A stretch of 64,000 nt of DNA from a bacterium. GTDB taxonomy: Bacteria > Verrucomicrobiota > Verrucomicrobiia > Limisphaerales > J093. Of the stretch, positions 1 through 9,696 are shown piece after piece (position 1 is the stretch's first letter; every line of letters begins with the position of its first letter). Position numbers and translations under genes: made by a program. The stretch lies in contig JAJXZJ010000055.1 in NCBI GenBank assembly GCA_021780105.1, positions 1-64,000 on the forward strand. The letters run 5' to 3'. Under the pieces are notes generated by a model. That model had not been told where the DNA came from, ran no database searches, and saw only the letters and a program-made list of their open reading frames with translations.

Positions 1-332
1 CCTCGCCGTCCAAGTTCTGGCTCTTCCTGGACGAACGCGAGGACAGCATCAACGACGGCTGGTTTGCCGTGGACATGAGCGGCTACGACCCGGTCAACCC
101 CAATGCCTACATGCTGGTGGACATGCCCGCCAGCTATCACAACGGCGCGGCCGGCTTCTCCTTTGCGGACGGCCACTCGGAGATTCACAAGTGGATTGAT
201 CCGCGCACCAAGCCGGTGGTGAAACCCGGCGTCGCGCTTACCCTCGGCCAGTCCAGTCCGAGAAACGTGGACGTGGACTGGCTCCAACAGCACACCAGCT
301 CGAAGATCGTCAATCCGACGCGCCAGAATTAG
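1..332 (+). CDS. Pseudopilin C-terminal fragment with H-X9-DG domain (5' end outside window)
   Basis: The open frame enters from the left edge (first full codon at base 3) and stops at 332, giving about 109 residues. It contains WLFLDEREDSINDGWF near its start and FSFADGHSEIHKW at about residue 62. The latter is the H-X9-DG signature found at the C-terminus of DUF1559-type prepilin-like proteins that are abundant in Verrucomicrobiota and Planctomycetota. The N-terminal prepilin helix is not in the window. Such proteins are inferred to be processed by a prepilin peptidase and displayed or exported by a pseudopilus, but their exact role is not known. A good terminator hairpin follows 25 bases after the stop. 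Confidence 0.85.
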   Translation, partial: SPSKFWLFLDEREDSINDGWFAVDMSGYDPVNPNAYMLVDMPASYHNGAAGFSFADGHSEIHKWIDPRTKPVVKPGVALTLGQSSPRNVDVDWLQQHTSSKIVNPTRQN

Positions 333-357
333 GCCGTTTCAGAAACAATCCTTGTCA

Positions 358-387
358 TGGCCCGCCACACAGGCGGGCCATTTGCTT
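358..387 (+). terminator. Rho-independent terminator after the pseudopilin gene
   Basis: A perfect 9-bp stem (TGGCCCGCC at 358-366 with GGCGGGCCA at 372-380) encloses a 5-base loop and is followed by TTTGCTT. It lies just downstream of the stop at 332. Confidence 0.7.
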
Positions 388-534
388 GGCGGCACCGCGG
401 GAGAAACCACGCTCCGGGCGGCGCTGTTTTCATGCCGACATGCTTTCAAGTGGCTACAAACTGCCCCCGTCTCTCCCACGGGGGAGAACTCTCCTGACAA
501 ATACGCGCATTGCGTCCTTGATTCCTGTGCTGGT

Positions 535-585
535 GGGGCGGCGCTGCGTCGCCGCCCCGATTTGGGCCGAGCGGCAGCTCGGCCC
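535..585. repeat. Tandem double-hairpin, REP-like intergenic element
   Basis: Two perfect 9-bp hairpins stand side by side: GGGGCGGCG (535-543) with CGCCGCCCC (550-558), then GGGCCGAGC (564-572) with GCTCGGCCC (577-585), with loops of 6 and 4 bases. A smaller hairpin, CCCCCGT/ACGGGGG, occurs at 464-484. The 308-base gap between the pseudopilin and hisH (333-640) holds only the terminator and these palindromes; I see no gene in it. The architecture resembles REP/BIME-type dispersed elements, but copy number cannot be judged from one window. Confidence 0.5.
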
Positions 586-640
586 TACCGGGTTTTTCAT
601 GGGTAGGGGAGATTCGTGTCGTCATGAGCGCAACTCAGCA

Positions 641-1273
641 TCAGTCGGTTGGCCCGGAGCCGACGTGATCCACAAAGTTCCGCAGCAGCCGCAGGCCGAC
701 GGCCTGGCTCTTCTCCGGATGGAACTGCGTCGCAAAGACGTTCCCGTGCCAGGCCGCCGAGGCGAACGCCTCGCCGTAGTCCGTCCGCGCAGCGACGATC
801 GCCGGGTCCGACGGCAGCGGGTAATAACTGTGAACGAAATAGACAAAGCTGCCGTCAGAAATGCCGCGAAAGAGCGGGCAATCAGGCTGAAGGATTTCCA
901 GTTGGTTCCACCCAATCTGCGGCACCTTCAAACCGCCAGTTCCGGAGAAGCGCACCACCCGGCCCTGAAAAACGCCCAAACCAGGCGCCTTGCTGTTGAA
1001 TTCCTCGCTACGTTCGAACAGCGCCTGGTAACCGACGCAAATGCCAAGAAACGGCCGGCCGGTGCGGATGAACTCGCGGCACGCGGAGAACAATTCCTGC
1101 CGCTGCAGCGCGTTCAGGCAGTCGTCGAACGCCCCGACGCCGGGCAGGACCACCGCCGCCGCGGCACTCAACTCCGCGGGGCGCGTCACCAGTTGCACGT
1201 TCGCCCCCACGTGAACCAGCGCCTTGTGGACGCTCCGCAGGTTGCCCGCGCCGTAATCAATCAACGCAATCAC
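641..1273 (-). CDS. hisH: Imidazole glycerol phosphate synthase subunit HisH
   Basis: This 210-residue class I glutamine amidotransferase releases ammonia from glutamine and passes it to HisF in histidine biosynthesis, in the cytoplasm. The N-terminus reads MIALIDYGAGNLRSVHKAL, typical of HisH. The nucleophile is Cys79 in GICVGYQ (usually GICLGMQ), and the His-Glu pair is His185/Glu187 in FHPEKS, so the triad is complete and the length is normal. No hisF or other his gene is visible, so it is separated from a classical his operon here. It lies 69 bases downstream of rlmN on the same strand and may be cotranscribed. Confidence 0.95.
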   Translation of the reverse strand: MIALIDYGAGNLRSVHKALVHVGANVQLVTRPAELSAAAAVVLPGVGAFDDCLNALQRQELFSACREFIRTGRPFLGICVGYQALFERSEEFNSKAPGLGVFQGRVVRFSGTGGLKVPQIGWNQLEILQPDCPLFRGISDGSFVYFVHSYYPLPSDPAIVAARTDYGEAFASAAWHGNVFATQFHPEKSQAVGLRLLRNFVDHVGSGPTD

Positions 1274-1342
1274 AGGCGAAGGTTAAGGACCGGCCGCCCG
1301 CAGTTCAACCGGGAACGAGCCGCCGCCTTCAGCAAACGGGCC

Positions 1343-2455
1343 TCACGCCGCAGGCCGGACGCGCTCGGTCTTGAGCCGGAGCTGGCCGCAGGCGGCGTCA
1401 ATGTCGTGCCCCTTTTCGCGCCGCAGCGTGGCCGCGACGCCGCGCTTTTCCAGCGCGGCGAGGAAGGCTTCCTGCGCCACCTCGGCAGGACGTTCCCACG
1501 CCAGCCCCTCGACGTGGTTGTAAGGAATGAGGTTGACCTTTGCGTGCAGCCGGCCGGCCAGCTCGACGAGCGGCGCGGTCTGGTCCAGGCCATCGTTGAC
1601 GCCCGCGATCAGGATGTATTCCAGCGTGATCATCCGGCCCTTGCGCGCCTGGTAATACTCGGCGGCGGCGGCGAGTTCGCGCAACGGATACTTCCGGTTG
1701 ACCGGCATCAAACGATCGCGCACGGCGTCGGTCGCGCCGTGCAGCGAAATCGCGAGCCGGAACTGGAACGGCTCGTCGGCGAGCCGGCGGATTTGCGGGC
1801 AAAGGCCGCTGGTGGAAATGGTGATCTTGCGCGCGCCGATGCCTCCGCCCCAGGGTGCGTTGAGGATCGTCAGCGCCTTGAGCAGGTGCTCGTAGTTCGC
1901 CAGCGGTTCGCCCATGCCCATGACGACGAGATTGTTGACCAGCCGCGCGGCCGGGTCGGTCCGGGCCTCGCCGCCCCGGAGTCGCGCCTCCGCCGCGTGC
2001 CATCGTTCCACCGCGAGGATTTGTTCGACGATCTCCTCGACGCCGAGGTTGCGTTTCCAGCCATCGAGGCCGCTGGCGCAGAACTGGCAGCCGTAGGCAC
2101 AGCCGACCTGCGTCGAAACACAAAGTGTGTGGCGGTCGCTGGCCTCGCCGTATAGCGCAGGGGTGGCGGGAATGAGCACGCTTTCGATCAACGCGCCGTC
2201 AGCCAGCCGCCAAAGAAACTTCTGCGTGGCGTCGGCGTCGCCTTGCTTCGTCACCAGGGCCAGGGCGTAAAGGGCAAACTCGTGCGCCAGCCGCTCGCGC
2301 AGGGGACCGGGCAGGTTGGTCATCGCCGCCCACGTCGTGACGCGCTGCGCGTAAAGCCATTCCATGACCTGGCTGGCGCGGTAGGCCGGCTGCTCCCACG
2401 CCCGCAGCTCCGCCTGGAGTTCCTCCAGAGTCTGGGATTTGATGTCACGGTTCAC
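1343..2455 (-). CDS. rlmN: 23S rRNA (adenine-2503)-C2 methyltransferase RlmN
   Basis: This 370-residue radical-SAM enzyme methylates C2 of A2503 in 23S rRNA and, in many bacteria, A37 of some tRNAs. The radical-SAM CxxxCxxC cluster ligands are Cys119, Cys123 and Cys126 (GCAYGCQFC). A C-terminal Cys in DIDAACGQLRLK matches the methyl-carrying Cys of the family. I chose a GTG start at 2455 because GGAAGG lies 7 bases upstream and the product then has family length; the frame stays open further upstream but would run into the end of glgP. It sits 34 bases after glgP. Confidence 0.93.
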   Translation of the reverse strand: MNRDIKSQTLEELQAELRAWEQPAYRASQVMEWLYAQRVTTWAAMTNLPGPLRERLAHEFALYALALVTKQGDADATQKFLWRLADGALIESVLIPATPALYGEASDRHTLCVSTQVGCAYGCQFCASGLDGWKRNLGVEEIVEQILAVERWHAAEARLRGGEARTDPAARLVNNLVVMGMGEPLANYEHLLKALTILNAPWGGGIGARKITISTSGLCPQIRRLADEPFQFRLAISLHGATDAVRDRLMPVNRKYPLRELAAAAEYYQARKGRMITLEYILIAGVNDGLDQTAPLVELAGRLHAKVNLIPYNHVEGLAWERPAEVAQEAFLAALEKRGVAATLRREKGHDIDAACGQLRLKTERVRPAA

Positions 2456-2489
2456 GATGTCGCCTTCCGGCGGGCGGCTGGGCGGCCGG

Positions 2490-4646
2490 CTACTTCGTGA
2501 GGTAGTAACGGCGCGTGTAATCCTGCACCATGCGCCAGGTGCTGAACCGCGACGCCAGCGTGACCCAGGCCCGGCGGATTTTCGCGATCCATTCGCGCGG
2601 CACGCCGTTCGCGTCGCGGTTGTAAAACGCGGGCAACACCTCCTCGGTGAGCGTGCGGTAAAGGTTCGCACTGTCGCGCTCGTCCTGTTCCTTGATGTTG
2701 TCCGGATTCGTGTCGTCGCCGATGGCGAAGCCGTTGGTGCCGTCATAACCTTCGCGCCACCAGCCGTCGAGGATGCTCAGGTTGAGGCAGCCATGAACGA
2801 CGGTTTTCATGCCGCTGGTGCCGCTGGCTTCCAACGGCCGGCGCGGGTTGTTCAGCCACACGTCGCAACCGCTGACCATCTGCCGGGCCGTGTGGATGTC
2901 GTAGTTTTCCACGAACACCAGATAACCCTTCAACTCGCTGAATTTGCTGAGGTGCATGATCTTCTGGATGAGCGCCTTGCCGGCGTCGTCGCGCGGATGC
3001 GCCTTGCCGGCGAAGATGAATTGCACGGGCCGCGACTTGTCCCGCACCAGCCGCACGATGTTCTCGAACTGGTCGAAAATCAGCGTGGCCCGTTTGTAGG
3101 TGGCGAACCGGCGCGCAAAGCCGATCGTCAGCGCGTCCGGGTTGAGAAAGGCGTCGAAGCTGATGAAGTCCTGCTGGCTGATCGAGTGGCCCTGGATGAG
3201 CAGCCGGCGGCGCGCGAACTCGATCAACTCGCGCCGCAGCTTGTAGCGCAAGGCCCAGATCTCCTCGTCGGAGATCGTGTGGGGATCGGCCAGATGCTTC
3301 CAGAATTCCTGCGAGTTCGAGTCCGCCTTCCAGTCCACCTCGGTCTTGCCCGGAAAACCTTCATAATAGTGGTGTTTCCAAATCCGCCGCACCGTGCCCT
3401 TGGTCCAGCCGACGAGGTGAACCCCGTTGGTGATGTGGCCGATGGGCACGTCCTCCGGCCGGGACGCGCCGTAAAGCGACTGCCACATGCGGCGGCTCAC
3501 CTGCCCGTGCAGCTCGCTGACGGCGTTGGCAGCGCGGGCGCATTTCAACGCCAGCACCGTCATGCAAAACGGTTCCGCGGTGTCTCCCGGCCGCACCCGG
3601 CCCAGGTCCATCAGGGCTTCGAACGGCAGGTGCAGGTCCGCCGCCAGATCATGGGCGGCGTAACTCATCAAACCGCTGGGAAACCGGTCGTGGCCCGCCT
3701 CCACCGGGGTGTGGGTCGTGAACAGGCACTCCTGCCGCGTGGCCGCAAACGCCTGCTCGAACGCCATCCCGCCGACCATTTTTTCGCGCGCCAGTTCCAG
3801 GGTGAGGAAGGCCGCGTGCCCTTCGTTCATGTGGAAGGTCGAAGGTTCGAAACCCAGGGCGCGCAACAACCGCACGCCGCCCACGCCCAGCAGGATTTCC
3901 TGCATGACGCGCGTGGAACTGTCGCCGCCATACACCCGCTGCGTGAGGTCGCGATACAGCGGCTCGTTTTCCTCCCGGTTGGTGTCCAGCAGGTACACCG
4001 ACACGCGCCCCACGTTCACCCGCCAGGCATGAAAGGTCACCGGCGTGGAGGCGATCCGCACCGAGCAGACCAACGGTTCGCCCAGGTCGTTGAGCACCGG
4101 TTCCAGCGGCAGGTTTTTCGGGTTCAGCCGGGTGTAATACTCGGCCTGCCAGTTGTCGTGGTTGACCGTCTGTTGAAAATATCCCTCCCGGTAAAAGAGG
4201 CTGACGCCGACAAATCCCAACCCGAGATCGCTGGCCGACTTGGCGTGGTCGCCCGCGAGCACGCCAAGGCCGCCCGCGGCGATGGGCAGCGTTTCGTGAA
4301 AGGCGAACTCCGCGGAGAAATACGCGACCGGGTTGCGCAACAGTTGCGGCGCGTGCTGGCGGCCCCAGGTGTTCTGATGATTGAGATACGTGTCGAACTG
4401 CCGCACCGCCTTGCGCACGCGCTCGGCAAAGTCCGGCTGCTGCAGCCGCACCCGCAGCTCGTAATCCGACACCTCGTGCAACACCGCCACGGCGTTGTGG
4501 TAAAGATTCTGCCAGCCGCGCGGCGACAGGTAGTTGAAGACGTCCTGAGCATCCTGATCCCAGCTCCACCAGAGGTTGTGCGCGAGCCGGTTCAGGCCGG
4601 CGGTCAGTTCGTTCAATTCGGCTGCGCTTAAGGGATTCTGCTTCAT
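2490..4646 (-). CDS. glgP: Alpha-glucan phosphorylase, GlgP family with DUF3417-type N-terminus
   Basis: The 718-residue enzyme phosphorolyses alpha-1,4-glucans to glucose 1-phosphate in glycogen or maltodextrin turnover. The N-terminus (NRLAHNLWWSWDQDAQDVF) is the DUF3417 region found in the shorter bacterial and archaeal alpha-glucan phosphorylases. The PLP-lysine motif is EASGTSGMK with Lys614. FTTHTPVEAGHDRF and TNGVHL are further conserved family blocks. The ATG at 4646 is preferred over a TTG at 4691; AGGTGG lies about 10 bases upstream. No other glycogen gene is nearby. Confidence 0.92.
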   Translation of the reverse strand: MKQNPLSAAELNELTAGLNRLAHNLWWSWDQDAQDVFNYLSPRGWQNLYHNAVAVLHEVSDYELRVRLQQPDFAERVRKAVRQFDTYLNHQNTWGRQHAPQLLRNPVAYFSAEFAFHETLPIAAGGLGVLAGDHAKSASDLGLGFVGVSLFYREGYFQQTVNHDNWQAEYYTRLNPKNLPLEPVLNDLGEPLVCSVRIASTPVTFHAWRVNVGRVSVYLLDTNREENEPLYRDLTQRVYGGDSSTRVMQEILLGVGGVRLLRALGFEPSTFHMNEGHAAFLTLELAREKMVGGMAFEQAFAATRQECLFTTHTPVEAGHDRFPSGLMSYAAHDLAADLHLPFEALMDLGRVRPGDTAEPFCMTVLALKCARAANAVSELHGQVSRRMWQSLYGASRPEDVPIGHITNGVHLVGWTKGTVRRIWKHHYYEGFPGKTEVDWKADSNSQEFWKHLADPHTISDEEIWALRYKLRRELIEFARRRLLIQGHSISQQDFISFDAFLNPDALTIGFARRFATYKRATLIFDQFENIVRLVRDKSRPVQFIFAGKAHPRDDAGKALIQKIMHLSKFSELKGYLVFVENYDIHTARQMVSGCDVWLNNPRRPLEASGTSGMKTVVHGCLNLSILDGWWREGYDGTNGFAIGDDTNPDNIKEQDERDSANLYRTLTEEVLPAFYNRDANGVPREWIAKIRRAWVTLASRFSTWRMVQDYTRRYYLTK

Positions 4647-4815
4647 GGTATCAATTCCACCTACTTGTCTTGGTTCGCTTCGCGTCAACAAACGCGCAAA
4701 CGCTAGTCGCGCTTCCTCCGCGCCGCAACGGGAATTTCACCCCCGCCGCACCCGCCGCGCGCGGCGGCGGCAACGGGACATTCCGCCGGCCGCGGGGCTG
4801 GCCGGGGAGCAGTGC

Positions 4816-5391
4816 TCAACGCGCGCGACGCTTCAACTCCGCCTTGGTGTCGGCCTGGAGCGCGTCGAGTTCGGCTTGCAGCTCCTGCTTGGTCGCGCGG
4901 GTCATCCGGTCAATGAACAGGATGCCGCGGAGGTGGTCGTGCTCGTGCTGGATGGCGCGGGCCAGCAGGCCGCCGCAGCGGAAGCGGACGGTTTCGCCAG
5001 CCAGGTTCATGGCGCTGACTTCGATCGTCTGCGGCCGGGTGATGTCGGCGAAGATTTCCGGAAAACTCAGGCAGCCTTCCGGGCCGGCCACCGGCTCGCC
5101 GAGCGGCGTGATGTCCGGGTTGATGAGCACCAGCGGCATGAACGCGTCCAGTTCCGCCGGCTGGCCGTCGAGTTCGAGCGTGGACGGCCGGTCCTTGATG
5201 CCGCGCACGTCATGCACCGCCAGTTGCACGGCGCGACCGACTTGTTGCGCGGCGAGGCCGACGCCCTTGGAGGCATGCATCGTGTCGAGCATGTTGGCCG
5301 CCAGCTCACGGATCTCCGGCGTCAGCGACTCCACCCGCGCCCCGCGTTCCCGCAGGACCGGGTGGCCGTATTTGACAATTTCCAGAACCAT
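4816..5391 (-). CDS. def: Peptide deformylase
   Basis: This 191-residue metalloenzyme removes the formyl group from the initiator Met of new proteins. All three signature motifs are present: GVGLAAQQVG (motif 1), EGCLSFP (motif 2, metal-binding Cys) and QHEHDHLRG (motif 3, HExxH). The usual partner fmt is not adjacent but lies about 46 kb away at 51562 on the other strand. It follows the PfkB kinase gene by 52 bases on the same strand. Confidence 0.95.
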   Translation of the reverse strand: MVLEIVKYGHPVLRERGARVESLTPEIRELAANMLDTMHASKGVGLAAQQVGRAVQLAVHDVRGIKDRPSTLELDGQPAELDAFMPLVLINPDITPLGEPVAGPEGCLSFPEIFADITRPQTIEVSAMNLAGETVRFRCGGLLARAIQHEHDHLRGILFIDRMTRATKQELQAELDALQADTKAELKRRAR

Positions 5392-5443
5392 CGTCTTGCC
5401 TTCAGCCGCTCGCCGCCCTTGCGCGGGGAAGCGCCGGCCGGAC

Positions 5444-6571
5444 TCAATATTTCACCGATTGATCCTGGAGCAACCCGGCGAGATCCGCCGGCGTCGGACT
5501 CCTGCCCGTGCGGACGTAGAAGCCGCTTGTCGAGACGCCCGTGAGCAACGCCTTCAGGTTGTCGAAGCCGAGCAATTTGCCGAGGCAGAAACCCGAGTTG
5601 AAGTGGTCGCCGGCGCCGGTGGTGATGAGCGGTTTCGCCACGAACGGGCCCGGCGCCATCGCCACGCCATTGCTGGACACGGCGAGCGCGTAGGACACCG
5701 GATGAACCACCAGCGTCGGCACCGGAACATGCCGGTGGATTTCCAGGGCCAGTTCGGCGAGCTGCTCCGGCTCCTTGGCCTTGCGGTCGAAGCCCAGTGC
5801 CTTGGCCACCTCATGCGCCTCCTTCTCGTTGAGGCCAAGGATCACGTCGAAGTTCCGTCCGAAAGCCACCACCAGCTTCAGCGCACGCTGGATGTCCTCC
5901 TTGAGGCGTTTCTCCGGATCGGCCAGGTCCACGAACAACGCGCGCCGCGGGCCGTTCAGCTTCGGGCACAGCTCCCGCTGGATTTCCTCCCAGATGTTGC
6001 TCATGTAGGGCAGCATCGTCCAGTTGACGAAGCCAACGAGGTCCGCGCTGGCGAATTGGGCGGCGAACTTGTCCTGGCCGTAGCGCGTCCGGATGTGCTC
6101 CCAGGTGATGTGCTTCAACGCCTGGTGTTTGCCGAGCATCACCTTGCCGTCCTCGAACTCGACGGCGTCGGTGTAACCCGGTTCGGCGATGGTATGAACC
6201 TCGGCGCGCTGGGCGAATTCGGTGAACACCGGATGCAGGTTTGGGTAACCCATCCCGCCCAGATACGTCACCTTCACGCCGAAGCTTGCCAGTGCGTTGG
6301 CCATGATCGGTCCATTGCCACCCAGCTTCGTCATCAGGCTCACCAGTTCGATGTTCGTGCTCTGGCCGGCGGCGGCGCGGATGCGCTCACCCCACTGCGC
6401 CATCAGGGGCAGCCGGGTGAACTTCTCCGCGTTCTCGCGTTTGTCCACGACGTGGAGGATTTCGTCCACGAAGCCGTCGAGGCCGACGAAGGCGGACAAC
6501 TGGTTGACTCGTCGCGCAGCGTCCAGCAACTGCCGGGCGCACTGGTTGCGTTGTTCGGTGGTGATGGTCAT
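5444..6571 (-). CDS. PfkB-family carbohydrate kinase
   Basis: The 375-residue protein belongs to the ribokinase/PfkB superfamily and should phosphorylate a sugar or nucleoside with ATP; the substrate cannot be read from sequence. The N-terminal substrate-side motif LGGNGPIMANALASFG and the C-terminal motif TTGAGDHFNSGF are clear, with catalytic base Asp322. The ATG at 6571 is chosen because homology-like sequence (FVGLDGFVDEIL) begins shortly after it; upstream sequence in frame is out-of-frame parB. The N-terminal stretch is longer than in typical ribokinases. Confidence 0.85.
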   Translation of the reverse strand: MTITTEQRNQCARQLLDAARRVNQLSAFVGLDGFVDEILHVVDKRENAEKFTRLPLMAQWGERIRAAAGQSTNIELVSLMTKLGGNGPIMANALASFGVKVTYLGGMGYPNLHPVFTEFAQRAEVHTIAEPGYTDAVEFEDGKVMLGKHQALKHITWEHIRTRYGQDKFAAQFASADLVGFVNWTMLPYMSNIWEEIQRELCPKLNGPRRALFVDLADPEKRLKEDIQRALKLVVAFGRNFDVILGLNEKEAHEVAKALGFDRKAKEPEQLAELALEIHRHVPVPTLVVHPVSYALAVSSNGVAMAPGPFVAKPLITTGAGDHFNSGFCLGKLLGFDNLKALLTGVSTSGFYVRTGRSPTPADLAGLLQDQSVKY

Positions 6572-6611
6572 AGCTAAATGGTTCGTCTCGCGAATAAATC
6601 CCGTGGCCGGT

Positions 6612-7532
6612 TCATTCCTGGCTGACGCCGATGATCTGGAGAATGCGCTCCAGATCGTCGTCATTGAAAAAGCGGATTTCCACGGCGCCCCGGCCCTGCC
6701 GGTAGCGCAGGCTGACTTTCGTTCCCAGGCGCTCCTGCAGGCGCGTCTCCAGCGCCGCAACGTGAACGTCCCGCACTGCGGGCGTCTTTGCCCCGGCAGA
6801 CCGGCCTTCGCCCGCGGGCCGCGCCGGCCAGCCGGCGATCACATCCTCGGTCTGCCGCACGTTCAGTCCGTCGCGCATCACGCGCTCGGCGGCGAGCTTT
6901 TGTTCTGCGGGTGAGGATAACGCCAAGATGACTTTTGCGTGGCCGACGGAAATCTGCCCGTTGCGCAACCAGCCCTGCACTTCGGACGGCAGCCGCAGCA
7001 GCCGGAGCGCGTTGGCGACCGCGACGCGGCTTTTGCCGACCTTGACCGCCACGTCCTCCTGCCGCAGATGGAATTGCTCAATGAGCTGCTGGTAGCCCTG
7101 CGCCTCCTCGATGGGATTGAGATTCTCGCGCTGGAGGTTCTCGATAAGCGCAAGCTCCAGCACGGCCGTGTCGTCCGCCTCGCGGACAATGACCGGCGCC
7201 TCGGCCAGCCCGGCCAGTTGCGCCGCCCGCCAGCGGCGTTCGCCGGCGATCAATTCGAAGCCGCCGTCCCGCAGCCGCACGATCAGCGGCTGGACAATGC
7301 CCTGCTCGCGGATGGAATCGGCGAGTTCCCGCAGTGTTTCCTCGGGGAAATCCTTGCGCGGCTGAAAAGGGCAAGGGCGAATGCGGTTGAGCGCCACCAA
7401 AGCCACGCGCTCCTGGGTGTCGCTTGCGGGCGAAGGTGCGCTGCCGGTGGCGTGCTGCATGGTGACGGCGGCTGCGGCGGTGGCACCGCCCAGCAACGCG
7501 CCCAGACCACGCCCCAACGCCGATTTGGACAT
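6612..7532 (-). CDS. parB: ParB/Spo0J chromosome-partition protein
   Basis: The 306-residue protein should bind parS sites and slide on DNA as a CTP-dependent clamp to organise origin segregation. It begins MSKSALGRGLGALLGG, the conserved ParB N-terminus that contacts ParA. The CTPase arginine box appears as ELIAGERRWRAAQLAG, a central helix-turn-helix follows (KVGKSRVAVANALRLLRLP), and the C-terminal dimerisation region is VSLRYRQGRGAVEIRF. The usual partner parA is not upstream: rsmD occupies that position, 80 bases away. It runs into the PfkB kinase gene 40 bases downstream. Confidence 0.93.
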   Translation of the reverse strand: MSKSALGRGLGALLGGATAAAAVTMQHATGSAPSPASDTQERVALVALNRIRPCPFQPRKDFPEETLRELADSIREQGIVQPLIVRLRDGGFELIAGERRWRAAQLAGLAEAPVIVREADDTAVLELALIENLQRENLNPIEEAQGYQQLIEQFHLRQEDVAVKVGKSRVAVANALRLLRLPSEVQGWLRNGQISVGHAKVILALSSPAEQKLAAERVMRDGLNVRQTEDVIAGWPARPAGEGRSAGAKTPAVRDVHVAALETRLQERLGTKVSLRYRQGRGAVEIRFFNDDDLERILQIIGVSQE

Positions 7533-7612
7533 GGCCGGTCAGTCTTACGAACGACGCCGGCGTTGTCAATGCCGCCGCCTGATTCGTGGCCATTTCGTCC
7601 CCAATCGCGCCT

Positions 7613-8197
7613 TCACACCGGTGCAGCCCGCTGGAGAAACCACATCATCGAATCGCCGTGGCGCATCCGTTTCAGCTCGGCCCAGTGCATCGTCAGCGTC
7701 AGCGTGTCGCGCTGCGTGTGCCCCAGCACGAACACGCCGTCCGCCGCGAGCAGTTTCGGCAGTTCCGCGTGGTCGAGCAGCGCCTGCGAAAGCGAGGTCG
7801 AGCGGCGGTCGCCATTCTTCTCCCCAAACGGCGGGTCGGCCAGAATCAAATCGAACTGCCGGCCGGCGGTGGTGAGTTGTAGCAACGCGGCAAACACATC
7901 CTGCGTGCGCAGTTCAAACCGTTCCGCGGGCAAACCGACGGCCGCCAGGTTTTCGCGGATCATTGCGGCGTGGCGCGGAGTTTTTTCGATGGCGACCACC
8001 ACGCCCGCCCCGCGGCTCAGGCACTCCAAACCGAGCGCGCCCGAGCCGGCGAACAATTCCAGCACCCGCGCTCCCGCCACGCAGTCGCCCAGGCTGTTGA
8101 ACACCGCCTGCTTGACCAGATCGGGCGTCGGCCGGACGGCGAAGCCTTTGGGCACTTTGAGCAACCGGCCCGCGGCGGTGCCACCAATGATGCGCAT
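7613..8197 (-). CDS. rsmD: 16S rRNA (guanine-966)-N2 methyltransferase RsmD
   Basis: The 194-residue Rossmann-fold methyltransferase modifies G966 of 16S rRNA. MRIIGGTAAGRLL is the characteristic N-terminus and fixes the ATG at 8197; in-frame sequence further upstream is not RsmD-like. The SAM-binding loop is VLELFAGSGALGLE and the catalytic (D/N)PPx motif is LADPPFGEK. Length matches the family (about 185-200 residues). A terminator separates it from gap upstream, so it probably starts a new transcript leading to parB. Confidence 0.92.
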   Translation of the reverse strand: MRIIGGTAAGRLLKVPKGFAVRPTPDLVKQAVFNSLGDCVAGARVLELFAGSGALGLECLSRGAGVVVAIEKTPRHAAMIRENLAAVGLPAERFELRTQDVFAALLQLTTAGRQFDLILADPPFGEKNGDRRSTSLSQALLDHAELPKLLAADGVFVLGHTQRDTLTLTMHWAELKRMRHGDSMMWFLQRAAPV

Positions 8198-8258
8198 GGA
8201 AGCAATGGAAACGACTCCGGCGGCGGGAGGAAAGCCGATTCTCTTACGTCGCAGCAGC

Positions 8259-8288
8259 AAAAACGGCGGCCCGTCGCCGGACCGCCGT
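8259..8288 (-). terminator. Rho-independent terminator downstream of gap
   Basis: Read on the minus strand, a 10-bp stem with one G-U pair (8288-8279 with 8272-8263) closes a 6-base loop and is followed by TTTT. It lies 23 bases after the gap stop codon. Confidence 0.85.
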
Positions 8289-8311
8289 CGCGAGAACTTG
8301 TTGGTGCTGGT

Positions 8312-9696
<1,385 letters not shown>

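Noticed and set aside
622-915. Short basic frame overlapping hisH as an extra small gene
   Set aside because: It overlaps hisH in another frame, is Arg/Ser-rich, and has no ribosome-binding site or family resemblance.
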